Below are positions 1 to 6,684 of a stretch of 10,816 bases of DNA, piece by piece. Location: positions 1 through 10,816 of the forward strand of contig JAIRLE010000071.1 in NCBI GenBank assembly GCA_031259605.1, read 5' to 3'. Position 1 is the first letter of the stretch. The number at the start of each line of letters is the position of its first letter. Origin of the DNA: Zoogloeaceae bacterium (lineage in GTDB: Bacteria > Pseudomonadota > Gammaproteobacteria > Burkholderiales > Rhodocyclaceae). The translations under genes were made by a program, and so were the position numbers. The notes under the pieces were generated by a model, which saw only the letters and a program-made list of their open reading frames with translations, searched no databases and was not told the DNA's origin.

Positions 1-1425
1 ATGGGCTTTCTTTGCCTTCCGGATTTCCCGCCGATGGTCGACATGCCGCAGCACGCGGCGCAGGTTGCCGCGCTGAAAGGCATGATCGAGGGAAAATTCC
101 TGTGGGGCGATCTGGTGGAATTCAACTATTTCACTCCCTATTGGCTGGGATATGGAACCTGGCTGCTCCTGGCCATCCTGTTCCCCATGACAGTGGCGAC
201 AAAGCTCATGCTCTGCCTCACCTTTGTCTCGTTCGTCCTGGGGTTTTCCTTTCTGCGCCGGAAATTTGGCGCCCCCGAAAGTCTGGATTGGCTGCTGATT
301 CCGGCATTTTTCGGACTTCCCTATGAATGGGGATTCCTGACTTTCCTCCTGTCCGCGCCGATTGGCGCGTTGTTCTACCATGCCAACATAAGGCTGATGG
401 AGGATGAGAAATTTCCGGCGTCATGGGTATTGCTCCTGGGGGTCATCCTGGCGTTTGCCCACGGGCTGATGTTCGCCTTCTTCCTGTTTGTCGTGGTCAT
501 GCACCTGGCTTCCAGCGAGGGAAAATGCCACAGGAAAAGAAGCATCGCCGTCCTGTTTGCCCTGTTCGTTCTCATGCTTCTGTTCATGGTGAAGGGCGAC
601 AAGCTGGCCGCGTATGATTTGGCAATGAACAATCGCCTGCGTTTGCACGGAGTGTCCGCCAAATTCTCGAATCTCATGAAAACCGTTCCATCCGGATTTT
701 CCCCGGAAGGCGCTTTCTTCCTGTTTGTGGCGATATTGGCGGCGCCGTTTGCCCTTGGATGCAAATTTACCAGAAAGGCTCCCGCTTTCTCGATGTTGAT
801 GTGTTTTCTCCTGGTATTCGCGTTTCTCCCGAGTTTCATGTCCAGAACCGGGTTCATATACCAGAGATTTTCCCTTTTATTGATTCCGGCATATTTGTTG
901 TGCTTCGAGAAAAAAGAAGTTCCGTTATTGAAGGAGGGATTGGCGAAGGGTTTTCTTTGCGTACTGATGCTTCTGCTGATGTACAACCCATTGTCAAACC
1001 TGGTTTATTTCAGGAATGAATCGGCGGCGTTCAAGTCCCTGCTGGACGAACTTCCAAAAGGAAAAAGAGCGATGTCCCTGGTTACGGGCATCGACCGCCA
1101 GGATATTTCAATAAATTTTCTCCATTTCCCGGTATGGTATCAGTCCATCGGCGATGGATGGGTCGATTTCAATTTTGCCTGGTATTACCCGCAGCCAATA
1201 CGATTCCGTACAGATAGCGTTCCCGAAATCAAGCCGAATTTCGAGTGGAACCCCGCGTTGGTTTCCATCCTGAAAAGATGCGACATCTACGATATGATTT
1301 TCGTTCGTGCCAAGGGAATTCCCTCCCTGGAAAACACCGCTTGCCATCTTCACCAACATTACAAAACCAATGGAAACTGGCATGTTTTTTTGAAAAATAC
1401 GCAACGTGACGGCGTCGGAAAATGA
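1..1425 (+). CDS. Polytopic membrane protein, GT-C glycosyltransferase-like, probably 5'-partial
   Basis: The reading frame opens at the first base of the window, so the ATG there may be internal. The first ~45 residues read like the first periplasmic loop of a GT-C fold protein (Pro/Asp-rich, PPMVDMPQHA at residues 10-19, with D14 and H18 as candidate functional residues). The usual preceding membrane helix is missing. About nine hydrophobic segments follow, near residues 49-62, 65-85, 97-125, 140-168, 181-197, 236-254, 262-280, 285-301 and 313-328, then a soluble tail of ~145 residues rich in aromatics. This layout fits membrane glycosyltransferases that use polyprenyl-phosphate sugars, but I cannot assign a named family. 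Its stop overlaps the start of the small flippase-like gene (ATGA at 1422-1425), indicating translational coupling. The coding sequence is noticeably AT-richer than genes after 2941. Coding status is firm; the function is inference. Confidence 0.75.
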   Translation: MGFLCLPDFPPMVDMPQHAAQVAALKGMIEGKFLWGDLVEFNYFTPYWLGYGTWLLLAILFPMTVATKLMLCLTFVSFVLGFSFLRRKFGAPESLDWLLIPAFFGLPYEWGFLTFLLSAPIGALFYHANIRLMEDEKFPASWVLLLGVILAFAHGLMFAFFLFVVVMHLASSEGKCHRKRSIAVLFALFVLMLLFMVKGDKLAAYDLAMNNRLRLHGVSAKFSNLMKTVPSGFSPEGAFFLFVAILAAPFALGCKFTRKAPAFSMLMCFLLVFAFLPSFMSRTGFIYQRFSLLLIPAYLLCFEKKEVPLLKEGLAKGFLCVLMLLLMYNPLSNLVYFRNESAAFKSLLDELPKGKRAMSLVTGIDRQDISINFLHFPVWYQSIGDGWVDFNFAWYYPQPIRFRTDSVPEIKPNFEWNPALVSILKRCDIYDMIFVRAKGIPSLENTACHLHQHYKTNGNWHVFLKNTQRDGVGK

Positions 1426-1811
1426 ATGCCGCCAGATTGATGATAGGCGTTGGCACATGGGGAATGCTGATCTGCGGCGTTCTTTTGAACGCGACGGCAC
1501 AGCTCATGTTGAAGGCGGGCACGACAAAGATCGGGGTTTTGTGGACAGGGAATCACAGCCTGCTCCACGCCTTGTTTCGCATTGCCTTCCAGCCCTTCAT
1601 TCTTGGCGGTCTCGCGTGCTATGTGGCAAGCGTAGCCCTGTGGATCATCGTTCTTTCCCGCGTCCCGGTCAGTGTCGCCTATCCCATGCTGTCCATTGGC
1701 TATATCGTCAATGCCCTTGCCGCCCATTTTCTGTTTGCTGAAACGCTTCATTTCTCGCAAATCGCCGGAATCGGCGTCATCATCATTGGAATTTTTCTCA
1801 TGACCAGGTAA
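1422..1811 (+). CDS. Small four-helix EamA/DMT-family membrane protein, ArnE/ArnF-like putative flippase subunit
   Basis: 129 residues with four hydrophobic segments (about 12-31, 58-78, 82-105, 112-128). The pattern matches the half-size drug/metabolite transporter group that includes EmrE and the ArnE/ArnF flippase subunits: an early NATAQLMLK stretch (residues 23-31), VPVSVAYPML (81-90) on helix 3, and a helix-4 run ending in a short basic tail (MTR). ArnE/ArnF move undecaprenyl-phosphate-aminoarabinose across the inner membrane and work as dimers. Here the neighbours (GT-C-like protein upstream, SDR downstream, HAD-UbiA gene nearby) favour a role in flipping a lipid-linked sugar rather than drug export. 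The start overlaps the upstream stop in an ATGA, and the ribosome-binding site is weak (GGAAA). The SDR starts 8 bases after the stop. A small multidrug efflux role remains possible; no partner subunit is visible in the window. Confidence 0.8.
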   Translation: MNAARLMIGVGTWGMLICGVLLNATAQLMLKAGTTKIGVLWTGNHSLLHALFRIAFQPFILGGLACYVASVALWIIVLSRVPVSVAYPMLSIGYIVNALAAHFLFAETLHFSQIAGIGVIIIGIFLMTR

Positions 1812-1819
1812 GGCGCATC

Positions 1820-2755
1820 ATGCATTCCTCAAAGTCCATATTGGTTACCGGCGCGGCGGGATTTCTGGGCAAGGAAATTGTCCGGCAATTAAATGCCGAT
1901 TACCGAATCCTCACTACGGATCTGACCGGAAACATGGATTTTCCGGGAGATCTTGCCGATCCGGGATTCGTTGAGACATTGCCGGAGGCCGATATCATCA
2001 TCCACTCGGCAGCCGTGCAATATGTCACGCCAACCCTTCCTTTCTTCCGGCGCGCGCCCTGGTTTCACCGCAACAACGTTGAAGCCACCAGAAATCTGAC
2101 CGCACGCTACTCCGGCAAGGCCGGTTATTTTTTGCAGGTCGGCACCTCGATGATGTACGACCAGACTGGATTGGCAACCTACCGGATTGATTCTCCCCTG
2201 AAAGGCGTTGGAGTTTATAGCCGCTCGAAACTTGCCTCCGTCCGCTTGGCGCAAGGCATGAATAACCCTGTCGGCGTAATGATTCCCTGTATTATCGGCG
2301 GATGTGGAAGAGAAGGCCTGTTCCGGAGATTCGTCGAAACCATGACGCGCCAGGGATTTTGTCTCTTGCCGGGAAGCTGCAATCATTTAACCCACATGGT
2401 TCACGTGGAGGATGCCGCCTCGCTGATTCATTGCATGGTGCAACAGGAAGCCAGGGGGTTTTTCAATTGTGCGGGACCGGAGCCATTGAGCATCAGGCAA
2501 TGGATAGAAATCATCAAGGATGAACTCCATCTCGGGACGATCCGTGATATACAGATACCATATTCATTCATTCGCGTCGTCGCCTGCGCGACAGGTTATC
2601 GCATCCTCGCGCGAGAACAGCAACTCATGCTCGGGCAGTCCCACGTATTGTCGGTCGACGAATCGCTCGCGCTGGGATGGAATCCTCATCATTCCAATGA
2701 ACGAATCGTGCGCGACATCGCCCGCCATGTCGCTGCGCTTCCCAATCGCACGTAA
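1820..2755 (+). CDS. NAD(P)-dependent epimerase/dehydratase, extended SDR family
   Basis: 311 residues, the usual length for extended short-chain dehydrogenases acting on nucleotide sugars or related substrates. It has an N-terminal Rossmann fold with the GAAGFLG nucleotide-binding turn (residues 11-17), an acidic residue D34 at the end of the second strand (favours NAD), a DLAD segment at 44-47, and HSAAVQ at 62-67. The active site is S110 (VGTSMMYD) with Y133 and K137 (YSRSK, the YxxxK motif). The C-terminal half is the variable substrate-binding part and does not reveal the sugar. It likely epimerises, reduces or dehydrates a sugar for the same pathway as the adjacent flippase-like and GT-C-like proteins. 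The three genes form one operon (8-base gap, start preceded by TAAGG). The stop codon lies in a perfect palindrome. It does not look like the short classical SDR DprE2, so the exact reaction is open. Confidence 0.85.
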   Translation: MHSSKSILVTGAAGFLGKEIVRQLNADYRILTTDLTGNMDFPGDLADPGFVETLPEADIIIHSAAVQYVTPTLPFFRRAPWFHRNNVEATRNLTARYSGKAGYFLQVGTSMMYDQTGLATYRIDSPLKGVGVYSRSKLASVRLAQGMNNPVGVMIPCIIGGCGREGLFRRFVETMTRQGFCLLPGSCNHLTHMVHVEDAASLIHCMVQQEARGFFNCAGPEPLSIRQWIEIIKDELHLGTIRDIQIPYSFIRVVACATGYRILAREQQLMLGQSHVLSVDESLALGWNPHHSNERIVRDIARHVAALPNRT

Positions 2756-2771
2756 TCCAGGCGCCTGGATT
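2754..2771. repeat. 18-bp perfect palindrome at the convergent gene junction
   Basis: AATCCAGGCGCCTGGATT reads identically on both strands and includes the last two bases of the SDR stop codon. As RNA it could form a stem of about 7-8 pairs with a tight loop. It sits where two convergent transcription units meet, but no T-run follows on either side, so it is not a classical intrinsic terminator. The following bases (CTGGATTCCCGC) resemble the arm of interspersed palindromic repeats seen in many proteobacteria, so a decayed repeat copy is an alternative. Confidence 0.6.
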
Positions 2772-2940
2772 CCCGCGCATCGGCATCAAGCGCATCCGCG
2801 CCCGATGAAACCCCGCATCACTGCCTCCTGCCGCCAGCGGCCGGACAACATGCCGGATGTTCTTTTCGAGAAGGTCTACAGCCAGGCGGCGGCATGGACA
2901 AGCTGCGGCAAGGGCGGATAACGCCCCCAGGAGAGCGCCT
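2756..2940. other. Convergent intergenic region without a supported gene
   Basis: The gap lies between the SDR (plus) and the end of the HAD-UbiA gene (minus). It starts in the 18-bp palindrome. A second small hairpin, GGGCG-GATAA-CGCCC at 2912-2926, lies 15 bases beyond the HAD-UbiA stop in its reading direction and could weakly end that transcript, although no T-run follows. Open frames crossing the gap continue from other frames of the flanking genes and have no recognisable protein content. Confidence 0.6.
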
Positions 2941-4356
2941 TCACGTCGCCATCCAGAAAACGCAGGCCATCAGGGCGGCAATGACGAGACTCGCGCGGTC
3001 GCGCGCGGCGAACACCACCGGGTCTTCATGCATCATGCCGCGGTGCGCGAGAATCCAGACGCGGCTGATCCAGGTCAGGAGCAAAAGGCAGGAAATCCAG
3101 AGGTATTCCGGATGGCGATAATATTGCAGCGCCGCCGCGTCATGGACGTAGAGCGCCAGCACGATCACGGCGGTATAGCCGGAGGCTGCGCCGAGCGCCG
3201 CGATCATCGGGAAATCGGCGGCATGGTAGCCGCGACCGGGTACCTTGCCGTTTTCCTCCATCCCTTGCATGGGGAACAGTTCGGCATAACGCTTGACCAG
3301 CGCCAGGCTCAGGAAAATGAAGGTCGAAAAGGCGAGCAGCCAGAAGCTCAGGGGAATGCCGAGCATGACAGCCCCGGTGACGATGCGCAGCGTATAGAGC
3401 GTCGCCAGCGCGATCACGTCGACGATCATGAGGCGCTTGAGCCACATCGAATACGCCAGGGTCAGTGCGTAATACGCCAGCGCGGCGAGCGTAAACGCGA
3501 GCGGAAGCCGCCAGAGCGCCAGGCCGAAAGCGACGCACAGCAACAGGGGGAAAGCGGCGAGGCCGGACAGGGGCGAGAGCCGTCCGGAGGCGAAAGGCCG
3601 GAGGCGCTTCCGGGCATGCAGGCGGTCGTCGCGCAGGTCGAGGAGATCATTCAACAGATAGACGCTGGAAGCGCAGAGGCTGAAGCAGAAAAACCCGAGC
3701 AGCGCCTGCAAGAGCAGCGGCGTTTCCATATAGCGGTGCGAGGCCAGCAGCGGCACGAAGATCAACAGGTTCTTGAGCCATTGATGCAGGCGCAACGCCT
3801 TGATCCAGTCCACGAGTTGCGTCCGCCGCTGACTGACGACGCCCTCGAAGTTATCCAGGGCGCGCGCCTTGCGCTCGATGCGGGGTCTGGCGTTGGCGAC
3901 CCATGTTTTTCGGGCGGCCCGCCAGACCGGCAAATCGTCCCCCGAATTTCCCAGGTAATCGAATCCGCGCTCGCCATACCTTGACAGCAGCGCGTCGCGC
4001 TTGGCCTTGCCCGCCAGGTTCAGCGTCGGCCCGCTTGCCAGGACTTCATCGAACAGCCCCAGATGACGGGCGACCTGCCCAGCGAGCTTTTGGCAACTGG
4101 CGGTCGCCAGCGTCACCCGCCGCCCCGCCGCGCGCGCGTCCCGGATGAAGGCGAGCACCTTTTCATCGTAAGGCAGGGCGGCGACATCGATTTCCGCATG
4201 CGCCGCCAGTTCGTGCTTGACAGCCGCCTTGCCTTTCATCAACCACCAAAACGGCAGCAGAAGCCGCCGCGGATGGCTGCGCGCGAACAGCAGGCCGCTC
4301 TCGACCAAAAGATCGGATCGCAACAGAGCACCGTCCAGATCGACCACCAATGTCAT
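2941..4356 (-). CDS. HAD phosphatase-UbiA prenyltransferase fusion, decaprenyl-phosphate-ribose-synthase-like
   Basis: 471 residues. Residues 1 to ~170 form a HAD-type phosphatase: VDLDG with D6 and D8 (motif I), TAS at 85-87 (motif II), K117/K119 (motif III) and GNSGDD at 136-141 (motif IV). The position usually Thr or Val after DxDG is Ala10. Residues ~185-471 form a polytopic UbiA domain: LRLHQWLKN at 188-196, the Mg/diphosphate motif NDLLDLRDD at 236-244, KRLRPFASG at 250-258, and a second acidic site at D313. The N-D-x-x-D motif together with KRxRPxAxG is, as I recall, shared with mycobacterial DPPR synthase (Rv3806c type), which attaches phosphoribose to a polyprenyl phosphate, rather than with quinone-type UbiA. 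The HAD part would remove the sugar phosphate, a step done in mycobacteria by a separate enzyme. A GGGAGG ribosome-binding site precedes the ATG. The gene diverges from the TMTC-like gene across a predicted Fur site. The substrate is inferred. Confidence 0.87.
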   Translation of the reverse strand: MTLVVDLDGALLRSDLLVESGLLFARSHPRRLLLPFWWLMKGKAAVKHELAAHAEIDVAALPYDEKVLAFIRDARAAGRRVTLATASCQKLAGQVARHLGLFDEVLASGPTLNLAGKAKRDALLSRYGERGFDYLGNSGDDLPVWRAARKTWVANARPRIERKARALDNFEGVVSQRRTQLVDWIKALRLHQWLKNLLIFVPLLASHRYMETPLLLQALLGFFCFSLCASSVYLLNDLLDLRDDRLHARKRLRPFASGRLSPLSGLAAFPLLLCVAFGLALWRLPLAFTLAALAYYALTLAYSMWLKRLMIVDVIALATLYTLRIVTGAVMLGIPLSFWLLAFSTFIFLSLALVKRYAELFPMQGMEENGKVPGRGYHAADFPMIAALGAASGYTAVIVLALYVHDAAALQYYRHPEYLWISCLLLLTWISRVWILAHRGMMHEDPVVFAARDRASLVIAALMACVFWMAT

Positions 4357-4395
4357 GTTCGTTCATCCTCCCGGGAGAAATGCGGTTCAGTGTCG

Positions 4396-4423
4396 TTGAC
4401 TTAGAAATGAGAATCGTTATCAT
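4396..4423 (+). promoter_or_regulatory. Promoter candidate for the TMTC-like gene
   Basis: TTGACT (4396-4401), a 16-bp spacer, then TATCAT (4418-4423): each box matches the sigma-70 consensus at five of six positions. Transcription would start near 4430, leaving a leader of ~55 bases before the ATG at 4486. A Fur-box match lies inside this promoter. Confidence 0.65.
4403..4421. promoter_or_regulatory. Fur box in the divergent promoter region
   Basis: AGAAATGAGAATCGTTATC matches 14 of 19 positions of the classical Fur consensus GATAATGATAATCATTATC, including the core ATGA-AATC-TTATC. It covers the spacer of the plus-strand promoter and enters the -10 boxes of both divergent promoters, the classical geometry for iron-dependent repression. 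The regulated genes would be the TMTC-like protein and, probably, the HAD-UbiA fusion. Confidence 0.72.
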
Positions 4424-4446
4424 ACACGAACTTTTCTCAAGGCAAA
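4419..4446 (-). promoter_or_regulatory. Promoter candidate for the HAD-UbiA gene
   Basis: Read on the minus strand: TTTGCC (4446-4441), a 16-bp spacer, TATGAT (4424-4419). The -10 box matches five of six consensus positions; the -35 is weak. The -10 is nearly superimposed on the -10 of the opposite promoter, so a protein bound at the Fur box would block both. Confidence is limited by the weak -35 box. Confidence 0.45.
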
Positions 4447-4485
4447 CCGTTCAGTCCAGAAAAAACGCTTCGGCGCATACCGTTC

Positions 4486-6489
4486 ATGCAAACCACCACG
4501 CAAACCCGCCTCCTTTCCGGCCTTGCCGTCCTGGCCGCCCTCCTCCTCTACGCGCGCGTGCTGGGCTATGGCTACCTGTACGACGACATGTTCATCTTTC
4601 AGGGCACAATCTCCACGCTGCTGGACGCCTTCGATCTGGACGCGCTCTTCCGGCCTTTCCTGACCATGAGTTATTTTCGTCCGCTGACCTTGTTTTCCTT
4701 CTGGCTGGATATCGCCCTGGTCGGCGATCGGCCGGGATTCCTGCACGCGGTGAATCTTGCCTTGTTCCTGGCGAATATTCTGTTGGTGTTTTCCATCTGC
4801 CGCCGTCTGGCGGAAATCGCGGGCAGACCACACGCCGCCTGGCGCGCCTTCGCAGCCGCACTCATTTACGCGCTGCACCCGGTCATGGTGGAAACAACGA
4901 CATGGATTTCCGGACGTTTCGATATTTTGGCAACCACGCTCATCCTGGGCGCGACGCGGGTTTATTTGAGCCGCCACCCCGGTCGCCTGCTCCTTGCCGC
5001 CTTTGCCCTGCTGGCCTTTCTCGCCACGCTCGCCAAGGAAACCGGCGTCATGCTGCTGCCGGGCATCTGCTGTCTGGCGCTGGCCATCGCGGTCACGCGC
5101 CATGAAGCGCCGCTTTCCCGCGCGCATCTGCGCCAGTGCTTCACCCAGAATGGCGCGATCCTGAAAACCGCTCTGGCGGTCGTCCTGCTTTATGCCGCCG
5201 CGCGCCTGACGTTCGAAGCCAATCCTTATCTCGATTACGCGGTCTCGGTGGGACGCGAGAACGACTACGCAAAATATCCTCCCCTCCTGCTGGCGCTGGA
5301 AACCCTGAAATTCTACTTTCACCAGGCGCTCTTTCCTTTCGCCACGATGATGCCGCAACATCCGGTCAAGGACGTAATCGCCCTGTGGAGCGTGACGGAC
5401 ATTCTCGGCAACCTTGTCACGCTTGCCGCCCTGGGCGCACTGCTCTTTTGCGCCCTGCGCCGCGCCAGCGCCGCCGCCTGGATATTCCTTGCGGGGATGG
5501 TCTATCTCGTTCTGGTGTTGCATATTTTCCCCATACGGATTGGCGGCAACCTGGGGAACGAACGCTTTTTGACCACGCCGCTGGCCTTTTGGGCGATCGC
5601 CGCCGCACTGACGCGCTGGGAAGCGATTTTTGCCACGCCCGTCATGCAAAGACTGGCTGCGGGCATGAACGTGCTTTCCCCGCGCCTCCTCGCGCAGATT
5701 GTCGCGGCGGCCTGGCTTGCCATGCTCGCCTGGACGACGCACACGACGATTCCTTTCTGGCGGGACGGCGTCACGCTCTGGAGCTGGAGCGTGCAGGCGT
5801 TTCCGCATGACGCTTTCAGCCGCCAGAATTATCTGGGCAACGTGCTCAAGACCGCCCCGGAAGCGGCAGAGAAAGCCGGGGAATATCTGTTCCAAAAAAG
5901 CGGCTACCTTTCCGCCAAGGAAGCGACCGCTCTTGCCAACACCTTTCTGATAATGGGCGACAGGAAAGCGATTCGCTACCTGGAAGCACTTCGCAAGGGA
6001 ATGAAAAACGACTCCCTGAACATTCATCTGCAACCCGACGCGGAATCCCGGCGCGCAAAACTTTCCGAAGAAGAAATACGTCTGATTTCCTACTATTACC
6101 TGCTGTTCTCGATGAGCAACTTCATTCTCCAGAAAAATCCGTTGGCCGCGCTGCAAGAAAACGAAACCGCCGTTTGGTATCTGCGGGGCAAGGGAGACCT
6201 GACGCCAAAGGATACCTATGCCTACGATTCTCGGAGAGCCGCCTATCTCTACGGTCTCGGCTTTTTCGACGCCGCCAACCGCCTGCGCGACAAACTGGCG
6301 GAAGTGCGCGACGTCGACAAGGAAGCCGTCAACAAATCGCTGGAGCCTTTGCTGGACGCCTATTGCAAACCCGCAGAGACCGCAACGGGAAACCCGTCCG
6401 AAGCGGAAAACACGCCCAAGACGGAAACCATGACGTCGCGCGTCTGCGAACAGGTCAAAACGGCAATGGCGACGACGACAGAGAGCTGA
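4486..6489 (+). CDS. TMTC-like GT-C membrane glycosyltransferase with C-terminal helical-repeat tail
   Basis: 667 residues. Helix 1 (about 11-27) is followed by a periplasmic loop with YDD (D33, D34, the expected GT-C acidic catalytic pair), then RPLTLFSFWLD (65-75), HPVMVETTTWISGRFD (131-146) and LAKE (182-185). This series, in this order, is typical of the TMTC/PMT-like group of bacterial and eukaryotic GT-C proteins, which transfer sugars from polyprenyl-phosphate donors onto proteins in the periplasm or ER lumen. Further helices run to about residue 420. The remaining ~250 residues are soluble and rich in amphipathic helices resembling degenerate TPR repeats, ending in a Thr/Glu/Pro-rich tail; TMTC proteins also carry C-terminal TPRs. 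No good Shine-Dalgarno sequence precedes the ATG, so the start is less certain than the frame. The gene diverges from the HAD-UbiA gene, which could make its donor, and has a Fur box in its promoter. Acceptor and sugar are unknown. Confidence 0.83.
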   Translation: MQTTTQTRLLSGLAVLAALLLYARVLGYGYLYDDMFIFQGTISTLLDAFDLDALFRPFLTMSYFRPLTLFSFWLDIALVGDRPGFLHAVNLALFLANILLVFSICRRLAEIAGRPHAAWRAFAAALIYALHPVMVETTTWISGRFDILATTLILGATRVYLSRHPGRLLLAAFALLAFLATLAKETGVMLLPGICCLALAIAVTRHEAPLSRAHLRQCFTQNGAILKTALAVVLLYAAARLTFEANPYLDYAVSVGRENDYAKYPPLLLALETLKFYFHQALFPFATMMPQHPVKDVIALWSVTDILGNLVTLAALGALLFCALRRASAAAWIFLAGMVYLVLVLHIFPIRIGGNLGNERFLTTPLAFWAIAAALTRWEAIFATPVMQRLAAGMNVLSPRLLAQIVAAAWLAMLAWTTHTTIPFWRDGVTLWSWSVQAFPHDAFSRQNYLGNVLKTAPEAAEKAGEYLFQKSGYLSAKEATALANTFLIMGDRKAIRYLEALRKGMKNDSLNIHLQPDAESRRAKLSEEEIRLISYYYLLFSMSNFILQKNPLAALQENETAVWYLRGKGDLTPKDTYAYDSRRAAYLYGLGFFDAANRLRDKLAEVRDVDKEAVNKSLEPLLDAYCKPAETATGNPSEAENTPKTETMTSRVCEQVKTAMATTTES

Positions 6490-6543
6490 ACATTCCTGAT
6501 CAAAACGCCAGGAGCGCTTGATTGGCCATGCTCCGAACCCTTG

Positions 6544-6600
6544 GCGCCGCAGGCAATGACGGGCGCGGCGCTTGCGCCGAAAACGCCGCAATACCCGTCA
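6544..6600 (+). terminator. GC-rich stem-loop region with alternative pairings
   Basis: TGACGGG (6557-6563) pairs with CCCGTCA (6594-6600), enclosing GCGGCG (6565-6570) with CGCCGC (6584-6589): 13 pairs with a small internal bulge. GCGGCGC (6565-6571) can instead pair with GCGCCGC (6544-6550), so two structures compete for the same segment. It lies 55-110 bases after the TMTC-like stop and just before the predicted fbp promoter, consistent with transcript ending or attenuation of read-through. No T-run follows, so a classical intrinsic terminator is not certain. Confidence 0.4.
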
Positions 6601-6617
6601 CTGTACGTAACAACAGT

Positions 6618-6636
6618 GATATTGATTTTCATTTAC
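6618..6636. promoter_or_regulatory. Fur box upstream of the iron transporter operon
   Basis: GATATTGATTTTCATTTAC matches 14 of 19 positions of the Fur consensus, with intact GAT and TCATT cores. A weak promoter may coincide with it: TTGATT (6622-6627), 17 bp, TACCCT (6645-6650). It lies 49 bases before the fbpA start, where iron-responsive repression of a ferric transporter is expected. An inverted repeat CACTGT/ACAGTG (6599-6604 and 6613-6618) abuts it on the left. Confidence 0.68.
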
Positions 6637-6684
6637 TGATACGCTACCCTGCCGCCGTGATCCACTGATTTTCGGGAAACCATC

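Noticed and set aside
375..986. 203-codon minus-strand frame within the first gene
   Set aside because: Basic, featureless translation antisense to a continuous run of membrane helices.
2756..2940. Possible small gene between the convergent units
   Set aside because: Frames here extend out of flanking genes, lack ribosome-binding sites, and give no coherent protein.
2857..3984. 375-codon plus-strand frame opposite the HAD-UbiA gene
   Set aside because: Low-complexity Arg/Glu/Gln composition and no motif. The minus strand carries complete HAD and UbiA motifs.
4420..6591. 723-codon open frame on the minus strand opposite the TMTC-like gene
   Set aside because: The translation is Arg/Gln/Gly-rich with no recognisable domain, and the opposite strand encodes a clear membrane protein with conserved motifs. 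Long antisense frames are common in GC-rich genes.
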